Origin: Patescibacteria group bacterium
GTDB taxonomy: Bacteria > Patescibacteriota > Gracilibacteria > BD1-5 > UBA2023
DNA: 14,627 nt
NCBI GenBank assembly: GCA_030836665.1
Contig: JAUPLX010000079.1
Location: forward strand, 1 to 14,627
Reading direction: 5' to 3'
The notes below the pieces were generated by a model. It did not search any database. It was not told the DNA's origin and was given only the letters and a program-made list of their open reading frames with translations. Within the stretch, counting starts at the first letter, position 1; each line of letters opens with the position of its first letter. The position numbers and the translations under genes are program-made. Positions 7,389 through 12,743 of this stretch are shown here, one piece after another.

Positions 7389-7508
7389 GTTCGCGTGAAA
7401 CCTTCGACCTTTCTTTTCAGATCTGCGTTCCGCGCTCGTCGTACCGACAGTACGCCTCGCTTGCGGTACTCGATCTTCAAAGAAATCTCATCGGTTTGAC
7501 ACGAACTG
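7376..7508 (+). ncRNA. Long imperfect hairpin between rpsG and rpmA
   Basis: The rpsG-rpmA gap is almost one large inverted repeat. Bases 7389-7402 pair with 7494-7508 with two mismatches. 7410-7423 pair with 7472-7485 with two mismatches. CCGC (7430-7433) pairs with GCGG (7463-7466), and an apical hairpin CGTAC (7440-7444) with GTACG (7450-7454) closes on a 5-base loop. The left arm can instead pair upstream: CGCGAACC (7376-7383) with GGTTCGCG (7388-7395), a perfect 8-bp stem enclosing the rpsG stop region. The two folds exclude each other. It may be a regulatory leader of rpmA or an RNA processing site; it matches no RNA family I recognise. Confidence 0.5.
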
Positions 7509-7543
7509 CCTAACTCAATCCTTTTTTCTAATCATTTAGACCC

Positions 7544-7816
7544 ATGGCACACAAGAAGGCCCAAGGCTCTACCTCCAACGGACGCGATTCACAAGCTAAG
7601 CGCCTCGGCATCAAGGCGTTCGGCGGAGAGGCCGTTTCCGCCGGAAGCATTCTCGTTCGTCAGAAGGGGAATAAGTTCTGGCCGGGAACCAACGTTTCCC
7701 AAGGACGCGACTTCACCCTCTTCACCACGGTGGACGGGAAGGTCAGCTTCGAAGAAAAGCGCCGCGTCCGTTTCGACGGCCGCGTGTACCGCGACATCTA
7801 CGTCAACGTAGCATAG
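7544..7816 (+). CDS. rpmA: Ribosomal protein bL27
   Basis: L27 is a large-subunit protein whose N-terminal tail reaches towards the peptidyl transferase centre. The 90 residues begin MAHKKAQGSTSNGRDSQAKR and contain the family core FGGEAVSAGSILVRQKG and FWPGTNVSQGRDFTLF. The protein starts directly at the AHKKA tail, without the cleavable extension seen in Firmicutes. rplU (L21), its usual partner, is not adjacent. A strong terminator follows 16 bases after the TAG stop. Confidence 0.97.
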   Translation: MAHKKAQGSTSNGRDSQAKRLGIKAFGGEAVSAGSILVRQKGNKFWPGTNVSQGRDFTLFTTVDGKVSFEEKRRVRFDGRVYRDIYVNVA

Positions 7817-7831
7817 GGTTTGCCCCGAAAG

Positions 7832-7858
7832 AAAAATCCCCGTTTCCGGGGATTTTTT
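7832..7858 (+). terminator. Intrinsic terminator after rpmA
   Basis: An 11-bp perfect stem (7832-7842 with 7847-7857) includes ATCCCCG paired with CGGGGAT and a TTTC loop. It ends in a run of T. It closes the translation cluster and separates it from ftsX. Confidence 0.9.
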
Positions 7859-7894
7859 GATCTGTCCATCCGGATGGGTTTTGCCAATCCGCCC

Positions 7895-7921
7895 TTGCCC
7901 ATCGCCGTTTTTCCGTACAAT
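7895..7921 (+). promoter_or_regulatory. Possible promoter for ftsX
   Basis: A -10-like TACAAT (7916-7921), the same hexamer as in the infA promoter, is preceded by TTGCCC (7895-7900) at 15 bases, which is a short spacing. It lies between the rpmA terminator and the ftsX start, where a promoter is needed. Evidence is weak beyond the -10 box and position. Confidence 0.35.
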
Positions 7922-7944
7922 GCCGCAAACTAACCGCCGTTTCC

Positions 7945-8856
7945 TTGCGAATATTCAAATACGCGCTCAAAAACGTCGCGCGCAATTCCTTCCTTTCGTT
8001 TTCGACGGTACTCGTGCTGTCGCTCATGACGTTCTTCATCTACGTCCTCTTTTTCGTCGAATACGTCGCCTCCGCCATTATCGGCAACATCTCCGACCGC
8101 CTCTCCCTTTCGCTCAATCTCCGTTCCGGGTATTCCGACACCAGTAGCGAAATCGTCGAGTTGACCAACGGACTCCGTGCGGTGGATCCGAGCGTCGAAG
8201 TGCGCTACGTTTCCAACGTCGAAGCCTTCGAGATTCTTAAAAAGCGCGATCCGGAACTCGCCCGCGTCATCGAGAGCGACAAGGACAATCCGCTCCCGAG
8301 CTCGGTTTCCGTCAAGAACGTTCCCATTGCAAAATACGCCGAACTCGACGCCATCGTGTCGAAACACCGCGACGCGGTCCAATACGATGCCGGAACCGGA
8401 AAGAAGACCATCGTCGACTACCGGGCCCAATACGAGAAGATCAAGGGACTCACCGACGTGCTCATCTCCATACGGTACGGAACCATCGCCGTCGTCGGAT
8501 TATTCCTCTTCGCCGTCGCCGCCATCGTGTACAACGCCATCGGTAACAGCGTGTTTTACTATCGGGAAGAAATCCGCATTATCGGACTCGTCGGGGGAGG
8601 GGCCCGGTTCGTATACGGCCCGTTCGCCATCCAAGGACTCGTCTACGCGCTCGTCGCCGCCGTCATTTCGCTCGCGGGGTTCTCGTTCGTAATCCGAAGC
8701 GTCAATTTCTCGCTTTTGGCCGATTTCCCCATTTTCGTGGATAAGTTCTTCGTCGAACGTTCCGAAGCCTTCCTCTCCGTCGTGGCGGCGCTGGCATTCG
8801 TCGCGCTCGTCTCCGGCTTCCTCTCATCCTTCCGTTTCGCCCGCCGTGCGGCATAA
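7945..8856 (+). CDS. ftsX: Cell division protein FtsX-like ABC permease
   Basis: FtsX is the membrane half of the FtsEX complex that activates peptidoglycan hydrolases at the division site. The 303 residues have the FtsX layout. A cytoplasmic N-terminus (MRIFKYALKNVARNS) leads into TM1 (about 19-48), an external domain of about 125 residues, then TM2 (about 177-200), TM3 (about 224-250) and TM4 (about 273-297). The conserved cytoplasmic EEIRIIGLVGG motif (208-218) lies between TM2 and TM3. The start is TTG at 7945: it gives the expected N-terminus and no in-frame ATG is nearby upstream. ftsE, normally just before, is absent; the gene has its own transcription unit. It could be another small FtsX-like permease. 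Stop is TAA. Confidence 0.85.
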   Translation: MRIFKYALKNVARNSFLSFSTVLVLSLMTFFIYVLFFVEYVASAIIGNISDRLSLSLNLRSGYSDTSSEIVELTNGLRAVDPSVEVRYVSNVEAFEILKKRDPELARVIESDKDNPLPSSVSVKNVPIAKYAELDAIVSKHRDAVQYDAGTGKKTIVDYRAQYEKIKGLTDVLISIRYGTIAVVGLFLFAVAAIVYNAIGNSVFYYREEIRIIGLVGGGARFVYGPFAIQGLVYALVAAVISLAGFSFVIRSVNFSLLADFPIFVDKFFVERSEAFLSVVAALAFVALVSGFLSSFRFARRAA

Positions 8857-8857
8857 T

Positions 8858-8885
8858 CGGCTTCGGATTTTTTCGGTCCGAGCCG
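8858..8885 (+). terminator. Hairpin after ftsX, possible weak terminator
   Basis: CGGCT-CGGA (8858-8867, one bulged T) pairs with TCCGAGCCG (8877-8885), starting right at the ftsX stop. No clean T run follows, so termination is uncertain. Confidence 0.35.
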
Positions 8886-8917
8886 AACCGGATTTTCTTA
8901 AAAATTTTGAAATTCAT

Positions 8918-8945
8918 TTGCAACGCCCTTAAAAAAAAATATACT
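8918..8945 (+). promoter_or_regulatory. Promoter of the tRNA-Asp/tRNA-Ala pair
   Basis: TTGCAA (8918-8923) and TATACT (8940-8945) are 16 bases apart, with an A-tract in the spacer and an A/T-rich stretch upstream. The -10 box lies 17 bases before the tRNA-Asp gene. Confidence 0.7.
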
Positions 8946-8961
8946 TCGCCCGCTTCGTCTT

Positions 8962-9038
8962 GGAGTTGTAGCTCAGTTGGTTAGAGCGCTGCCCTGTCAC
9001 GGCAGAGGTCGCGGGTTCGAGCCCCGTCAACTCCGCCA
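8962..9038 (+). tRNA. tRNA-Asp (GTC)
   Basis: A complete cloverleaf of 77 bases with CCA encoded. The acceptor GGAGTTG pairs with CAACTCC, the discriminator is G, and the anticodon loop CTGTCAC gives GTC. The T loop is TTCGAGC. Confidence 0.97.
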
Positions 9039-9068
9039 TCTTGAAGCAAAAGAAGTACGCCATCCCCC

Positions 9069-9145
9069 GGGGACTTAGCTCAGTTGGCTAGAGCACCTGT
9101 TTTGCAAGCAGGGGGTCATGGGTTCGACTCCCAGAGTCTCCACCA
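9069..9145 (+). tRNA. tRNA-Ala (TGC)
   Basis: A complete cloverleaf of 77 bases with CCA encoded. The acceptor GGGGACT pairs with AGTCTCC (one G-T), and the anticodon stem CCTGT/GCAGG holds the loop TTTGCAA, giving TGC. It follows tRNA-Asp by 30 bases and is followed by a T run. Confidence 0.97.
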
Positions 9146-9261
9146 ATTTTTTTCTCCGACGAGCGAACCGATAGCGCACGGCAGTTTTATGGCCAAGCAT
9201 CGGACATTTCTTTGTAATGAGCTCGATCGCGGGCATCTTCCGTAAATCTTTTTTTCTTCCC

Positions 9262-9474
9262 ATGGGAGTCAGTAACAAAAGGCCCCGCTACCTCAACTAC
9301 TCGGTCAACAAAAAAGGACCGAAGAGCGGTGGCAAAGTAGCCAATGCCATCAAGCACTACAAGAAGCTCCAGGCACGCGCGTCTTTCGAAGGGGAGACTC
9401 TCTGGATCAAGAACGCGATGACTTTCGTCCTCGCGAAGCTTCGGAAATACTCCGTTAATCTTAATAAGATCTAG
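9262..9474 (+). CDS. Small basic protein of unknown function
   Basis: I do not recognise this 70-residue protein. It starts MGVSNKRPRYLNYSVNKKG, is rich in Lys, and has a C-terminal half that looks helical (WIKNAMTFVLAKLRKY). There is no signal peptide, membrane segment or known motif. I chose ATG 9262 because it follows a TTTTTTTCTTCCC leader like those of the ribosomal genes here; an in-frame ATG at 9217 would add 15 residues. It sits between the tRNA pair and tuf, with a second tiny frame one base downstream. The charge and the setting suggest nucleic acid or ribosome binding, but that is a guess. Stop is TAG. Confidence 0.6.
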   Translation: MGVSNKRPRYLNYSVNKKGPKSGGKVANAIKHYKKLQARASFEGETLWIKNAMTFVLAKLRKYSVNLNKI

Positions 9475-9475
9475 C

Positions 9476-9565
9476 ATGGCGAGACTCACCACCCACGCGC
9501 ATAAGAAGCTCAAGCGCGCAATGGACCGCATTACGAAGAAAATGGCGAAAACGCACTCGAAATAG
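9476..9565 (+). CDS. Possible 29-residue basic peptide
   Basis: ATG 9476 opens one base after the stop of the preceding gene and runs to TAG 9565. The product (MARLTTHAHKKLKRAMDRIT and nine more residues) has 7 Lys, 3 Arg and 3 His in 29 residues and is probably one helix. The one-base spacing is the same as between tmk and the pseudopilin, which suggests translational coupling. It resembles no ribosomal protein I can name (not L34, L35 or L36). It could be a chance frame; composition and tight spacing support it. Confidence 0.45.
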   Translation: MARLTTHAHKKLKRAMDRITKKMAKTHSK

Positions 9566-9567
9566 GT

Positions 9568-9594
9568 TTGCTTTTTCCTCGTTTTCCATAGAAT
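9568..9594 (+). promoter_or_regulatory. Probable promoter for tuf
   Basis: TTGCTT (9568-9573) and TAGAAT (9589-9594) are 15 bases apart in a T-rich stretch just after the tiny basic frame. Transcription would start near 9601, about 30 bases before tuf, followed by a T-rich leader. The spacing is short, so the -35 is uncertain. Confidence 0.45.
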
Positions 9595-9631
9595 TCATAG
9601 GCTTTTTTAATTCCCCATAATTTTTTGCCCC

Positions 9632-10825
9632 ATGGCAACTTTTGACCGCTCCAAACCGCACGTCAATATTGGTACGATCGGACACGTCGACCACGGTAAG
9701 ACCACTACCACCGCAGCCATCTCGATGGTTCTCTCCAAGAAGTACGGAGGCGACGTTTTCGCTTTCGACCAGATTGACGCCGCTCCGGAAGAAAAGGCAC
9801 GCGGTATCACCATCAACACCGCTCACATCGAGTACTCCACGGCTGCCCGCCACTACGCTCACGTCGACTGTCCCGGTCACGCGGACTACGTTAAGAACAT
9901 GATTACCGGTGCCGCCCAAATGGACGCCGCGATCCTCATCGTAGCTGCGACCGACGGTCCGATGGCCCAGACTCGCGAACACATCCTCCTCGCTCGTCAG
10001 GTAGGCGTTCCGTACATCGTCGTCTTCATGAACAAGTGCGACATGGTCGACGACGCAGAAATGCTCGACCTCGTCGAAATCGAAATCCGCGACCTCCTCT
10101 CGAAGTACGAATTCCCCGGTGACGACACCCCGGTCATCCGTGGTTCCGGTCTCGTGGCTCTCGAAAACCCGACCGATATGGACAAGGCTTACGGAGCCAA
10201 GACCATCATCGAACTCTTCGACGCTATCGAAAAGTACGTTCCGATTCCGGAACGCGCTCTCGACAAGCCGTTCATCATGCCGGTAGAAGACGTATTCTCC
10301 ATCAAGGGACGCGGTACCGTAGTTACCGGTAAGATCGAACAGGGTATCATCAAGGTTGGTGACACCATCGAAATCGTCGGAGTCAAGGATACCCAGACCA
10401 CCACCGTTACCGGTGTCGAAATGTTCCACAAGCAGCTCGATCAGGGCCAGGCTGGTGACAACGCAGGTCTCCTCCTCCGCGGTATCGAACGCGAACAGGT
10501 CGAACGTGGACAGGTTCTCGCTAAGCCGGGATCCATCAAGCCGCACACCAAGTTCGAAGCCGAAGTCTACGTCCTCACGAAGGACGAAGGCGGGCGCCAC
10601 ACCCCGTTCTTCAAGGGATACAAGCCTCAGTTCTACTTCCGAACCACCGACGTTACCGGCGCTATCGAGCTCCCGGCAGGTGTCGAAATGGTCATGCCTG
10701 GCGATAACATCAAAATGTCCATCGAACTCGGCGCTCCGATCGCTATGGAACAGGGTCTCCGCTTCGCTATCCGCGAAGGTGGACGCACCGTTGGATCGGG
10801 CGTAGTAGCTAAGGTCATCGCCTAA
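9632..10825 (+). CDS. tuf: Elongation factor Tu
   Basis: EF-Tu is the GTPase that delivers aminoacyl-tRNA to the ribosome. The 397 residues carry the P-loop GHVDHGKT (17-24), the switch I segment ARGITI (56-61), DCPGH (79-83) with the catalytic His83, and NKCD (134-137). Domains 2 and 3 follow (GRGTVVTGKIEQG; PQFYFRTTDVTG; REGGRTVGSGVV). Length matches the family. The start is preceded by a T/C-rich leader without Shine-Dalgarno. rpsJ follows after 107 bases, preserving the tuf-rpsJ link of the str/S10 region, but fusA, rpsG and rpsL are not next to it. Stop is TAA. Confidence 0.99.
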   Translation: MATFDRSKPHVNIGTIGHVDHGKTTTTAAISMVLSKKYGGDVFAFDQIDAAPEEKARGITINTAHIEYSTAARHYAHVDCPGHADYVKNMITGAAQMDAAILIVAATDGPMAQTREHILLARQVGVPYIVVFMNKCDMVDDAEMLDLVEIEIRDLLSKYEFPGDDTPVIRGSGLVALENPTDMDKAYGAKTIIELFDAIEKYVPIPERALDKPFIMPVEDVFSIKGRGTVVTGKIEQGIIKVGDTIEIVGVKDTQTTTVTGVEMFHKQLDQGQAGDNAGLLLRGIEREQVERGQVLAKPGSIKPHTKFEAEVYVLTKDEGGRHTPFFKGYKPQFYFRTTDVTGAIELPAGVEMVMPGDNIKMSIELGAPIAMEQGLRFAIREGGRTVGSGVVAKVIA

Positions 10826-10837
10826 GCTTCGCTCTTC

Positions 10838-10888
10838 CACGTTTCAGGTTTCACTCCTTACGTGTCCGGCCCGCCTCGGCGGACCGGA
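10838..10888 (+). other. Tandem hairpins between tuf and rpsJ
   Basis: CACGT (10838-10842) can pair with ACGTG (10860-10864). Immediately after, TCCGG (10865-10869) pairs with CCGGA (10884-10888) around CCGC/GCGG with a CTCG loop, broken only by one C-A mismatch. No T run follows, so this is not a standard terminator; it may be an rpsJ leader structure or a processing site. Confidence 0.4.
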
Positions 10889-10932
10889 TCGCGAGGAAAG
10901 AAATTCCCCTTACTTTTCCACCAATACCGAGA

Positions 10933-11274
10933 ATGTCCGAAAAGACTCCTAAGAAGTCAACCGCCAAGGTCGGCAACATCCGCATCGTCGTTCGCGCTTT
11001 CGAACACAAGCTCGTTGACGAGGCCGTTAAAAAGATCGTATCCACCGCGAAGGATTCCGGCGCCGTCGTCGTCGGACCGATTCCCCTTCCGACCAAGATC
11101 GAAAAAATCACCCTCAACCGCTCGACCTTCGTCAACAAGGACGCTCGCGAACAGTTCGAAATCCGCCGTCACAAGCGCATTATCGATATCAGCGAGCCGA
11201 CCGCGAAGACCCTCGAACTCCTCCAGGGCGTCAACATCCCGACCGGAGTCGGCGTCGATATCAAGGTAGCGTAA
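10933..11274 (+). CDS. rpsJ: Ribosomal protein uS10
   Basis: S10 (NusE) is a small-subunit head protein that also joins transcription antitermination complexes. The 113 residues contain IRIVVRAFEHKLVDEAVKKI, the family segment GPIPLPTKIEKITLNRS and RRHKRIIDISEPTAKTLELL. About 11 extra residues precede the usual start (MSEKTPKKSTAKV), including several Lys. The rest of the S10 operon (rplC, rplD and so on) does not follow; rpmB does. Stop is TAA. Confidence 0.97.
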   Translation: MSEKTPKKSTAKVGNIRIVVRAFEHKLVDEAVKKIVSTAKDSGAVVVGPIPLPTKIEKITLNRSTFVNKDAREQFEIRRHKRIIDISEPTAKTLELLQGVNIPTGVGVDIKVA

Positions 11275-11295
11275 TTCCGATTTAAACCGAATACC

Positions 11296-11493
11296 ATGTC
11301 CCGCATCTGCCAACTCACCGGTAAGAAGACGTCCGTAGGAAACAGCGTTTCCCACTCGCTTCGCCACACCAAGCGCAAGTTCTATCCGAACCTCTTTTGG
11401 CGCAACGTCCGCGATCCCGAAACCGGGCTCACGTTCCGTCTCCGCCTCTCCGCGAACGCCATCAAGACCCTCAAGAAAAAGGGAATCCTCTAA
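11296..11493 (+). CDS. rpmB: Ribosomal protein bL28
   Basis: L28 is a large-subunit protein. The 65 residues start MSRICQLTGKKTSVGNSVSH and contain the pattern HTKRKFYPNLFWRNV and RLSANAIKTLKKKGI. The common two-Cys zinc pair is reduced to one Cys. It is shorter at the C-terminus than E. coli L28 (78), as in many bacteria. It is followed 17 bases later by tRNA-Leu. Stop is TAA. Confidence 0.96.
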   Translation: MSRICQLTGKKTSVGNSVSHSLRHTKRKFYPNLFWRNVRDPETGLTFRLRLSANAIKTLKKKGIL

Positions 11494-11509
11494 AGAGGTT
11501 CCTCCTTCC

Positions 11510-11593
11510 GCCCCGGTGGTGGAACGGTAGACACGAGGGACTTAAAATCCCTTTCCTTCCGGAGTACGGGTTCGAGTCCCGTCCGGGGCACCA
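11510..11593 (+). tRNA. tRNA-Leu (TAA)
   Basis: A class II tRNA of 84 bases with CCA encoded. The acceptor GCCCCGG pairs with CCGGGGC, the discriminator is A, and the anticodon stem AGGGA/TCCCT holds CTTAAAA, giving TAA. A long variable arm has stem TCC/GGA. It lies between rpmB and rpsP and is probably cotranscribed with them. Confidence 0.97.
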
Positions 11594-11636
11594 TCAAGAA
11601 TACCAACCCGGCTCCGGCCATATTTCTCCCCATATC

Positions 11637-11864
11637 ATGCTTAAGATCCGTCTTTCCCGCGCTGGCCGCAAACACGTTCCGTTCTACCGCATCGTCGTAA
11701 CGGAGCATTCCCAGGCTGCCAAGCACGGATACCTCCAGATTCTCGGACACTACAATCCGATTACGAAGGAATTCGTCCTCGACAAGGAGACTGCCGACAA
11801 GTTCGTCAAGAACGGCGCGCAGTATTCCGATACCCTCAAGAAGCTCATCGAGCGTAACGCTTAG
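11637..11864 (+). CDS. rpsP: Ribosomal protein bS16
   Basis: S16 is a small-subunit assembly protein. The start is ATG 11637, giving 75 residues that begin MLKIRLSRAGRKHVPFYRIV, the standard N-terminus. The longer open frame upstream runs through tRNA-Leu and is not coding. GYLQILGHYNP is the second conserved block; the C-terminal part is short. It is followed by khpA, the widespread rpsP-khpA pair; rimM and trmD do not follow. Stop is TAG. Confidence 0.96.
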   Translation: MLKIRLSRAGRKHVPFYRIVVTEHSQAAKHGYLQILGHYNPITKEFVLDKETADKFVKNGAQYSDTLKKLIERNA

Positions 11865-11899
11865 TTCGTTTTTAGAGAGTAGGCCTCATTCTTCCCGCT

Positions 11900-12142
11900 A
11901 TGCAAAGCGCCTCGGAATTTCTCACGTTCGTCGTATCCTCCCTCGTCGAGTCCAAGGACCAGATTGAGATTACGGAACGTGAAGACGAACTCGGAACCTT
12001 ATTGACCCTCAAAGTCGCCAAGGAGGACATGGGTACGATTATCGGCAAGGAAGGGAAGACGATTCAGGCGATTCGAACCGTCCTTCGGGTATACGGCTCA
12101 AAAAACGACCAGAGAGTCAATTTGAAAATCATCGAAGATTAA
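11900..12142 (+). CDS. khpA: KH-domain RNA-binding protein KhpA
   Basis: KhpA (YlqC family) is a small RNA-binding protein that, with KhpB, affects small RNA and cell-wall regulation in Gram-positive bacteria. The 80 residues form one KH domain with the GxxG loop as GKEG (49-52) in MGTIIGKEGKTIQAIRTVLR. Placement right after rpsP is conserved in many bacteria and supports the call. It is the last gene of the unit and is followed directly by a terminator. Stop is TAA. Confidence 0.92.
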   Translation: MQSASEFLTFVVSSLVESKDQIEITEREDELGTLLTLKVAKEDMGTIIGKEGKTIQAIRTVLRVYGSKNDQRVNLKIIED

Positions 12143-12144
12143 GG

Positions 12145-12171
12145 AAAGCGGTCCGGAAGGGCCGTTTTTTT
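12145..12171 (+). terminator. Intrinsic terminator after khpA
   Basis: CGGTCC (12149-12154) pairs with GGGCCG (12159-12164) around a GGAA tetraloop. Flanking A residues pair with the first T residues of a seven-T run (12165-12171). Confidence 0.85.
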
Positions 12172-12182
12172 GGAGGGAAAAT

Positions 12183-12210
12183 TTTACTTTTCCCTACCTT
12201 CGGTTATAAC
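12183..12210 (+). promoter_or_regulatory. Possible promoter for the T4SS-pilin-like gene
   Basis: TTTACT (12183-12188) and TATAAC (12205-12210) are 16 bases apart, downstream of the khpA terminator and 35 bases before the next start codon. Confidence 0.4.
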
Positions 12211-12245
12211 GGTATCCGCTATACGAGCCCTTTTTTCAGTATTCC

Positions 12246-12674
12246 ATGCTCTTCGAAACCGCTTTCGCCGCCGAGGCCATCCTCGATTCCCAAAAGGTCT
12301 ACGAAATCGACGATATCATCCGCGTTTCCATCGCGCTCGTCGTTCTCGTCTCGGGCCTCATGTCCGTGCTCTTTATCATCTGGGGAGGCGTCATGCTCAT
12401 CCTTTCCGGCGGAAAGGATGAGAAAGTGAAGCCGGCCATCAATTCCATCCGTTACGCGGTTCTCGGAATCATCCTCATCGTCATCTCCATCTTCGCCGCC
12501 CCGAAACTCGGAGACCTCCTTGGACTCAACGTCTCCCAATACGTCTCCCCGAAGGCCATCTTCGCCACTATCCAAGACCTCTCCGGAAAGCTCTTCGGAA
12601 AGAAGGATACGATCGATATCGGTTCGAGTTCTTCGGGAAACGACCCGCTTCCCTCCGACTTCTCGGATCTCTAA
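12246..12674 (+). CDS. T4SS-pilin-like two-helix membrane protein
   Basis: The 142 residues have two hydrophobic helices (about 27-54 and 65-85) joined by a short charged loop, SGGKDEKVK (about 54-62). The pattern WGGVMLILSGG-charged loop-AxxxIRYAVLGIILIVIS resembles TrbC/VirB2-like proteins and the T4SS_pilin family (Pfam PF18895, by memory) common in CPR genomes. The N-terminus (MLFETAFAAEA) is too short to be a clear signal peptide. The C-terminal 55 residues are polar and rich in Ser, Gly and Asp. No other secretion genes are next to it here. It is a single-gene unit with its own promoter and terminator. Family assignment is by pattern only. Stop is TAA. Confidence 0.65.
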   Translation: MLFETAFAAEAILDSQKVYEIDDIIRVSIALVVLVSGLMSVLFIIWGGVMLILSGGKDEKVKPAINSIRYAVLGIILIVISIFAAPKLGDLLGLNVSQYVSPKAIFATIQDLSGKLFGKKDTIDIGSSSSGNDPLPSDFSDL

Positions 12675-12688
12675 GACAAGACCCAATG

Positions 12689-12737
12689 GCGAAACAAAAA
12701 ATCCCCGGCACGAGAGGCTGGGGATTTTTTGTTTCGC
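12689..12737. terminator. Bidirectional terminator between convergent genes
   Basis: A 21-bp stem (12689-12709 with 12717-12737, one G-T pair) has a 7-base loop. A six-A run on the left and a six-T run on the right give a U tract for transcription from either side. It lies between the + strand T4SS-pilin-like gene and the - strand pseudopilin gene, both ending here. Confidence 0.9.
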
Positions 12738-12743
12738 AGCGGA

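Noticed and set aside
7496..7501. TTGACA as a -35 box for rpmA
   Set aside because: No acceptable -10 hexamer lies 15-19 bases downstream, and the bases are part of the long hairpin arm.
9163..9174. A 12-base match (GCGAACCGATAG) between the end of rpsG and the region after tRNA-Ala
   Set aside because: Several 12-base matches are expected by chance in a window of this size; the flanks do not match.
9461..10840. A 459-codon minus-strand frame opposite tuf
   Set aside because: It overlaps the whole of EF-Tu, has a skewed Asp/Val/Gly/Glu composition and shows no domain. It mirrors the strong codon bias of tuf.
11397..11636. A longer rpsP frame starting upstream
   Set aside because: It runs through rpmB and tRNA-Leu; the S16 N-terminus (MLKIRLSRAGRK) starts at 11637.
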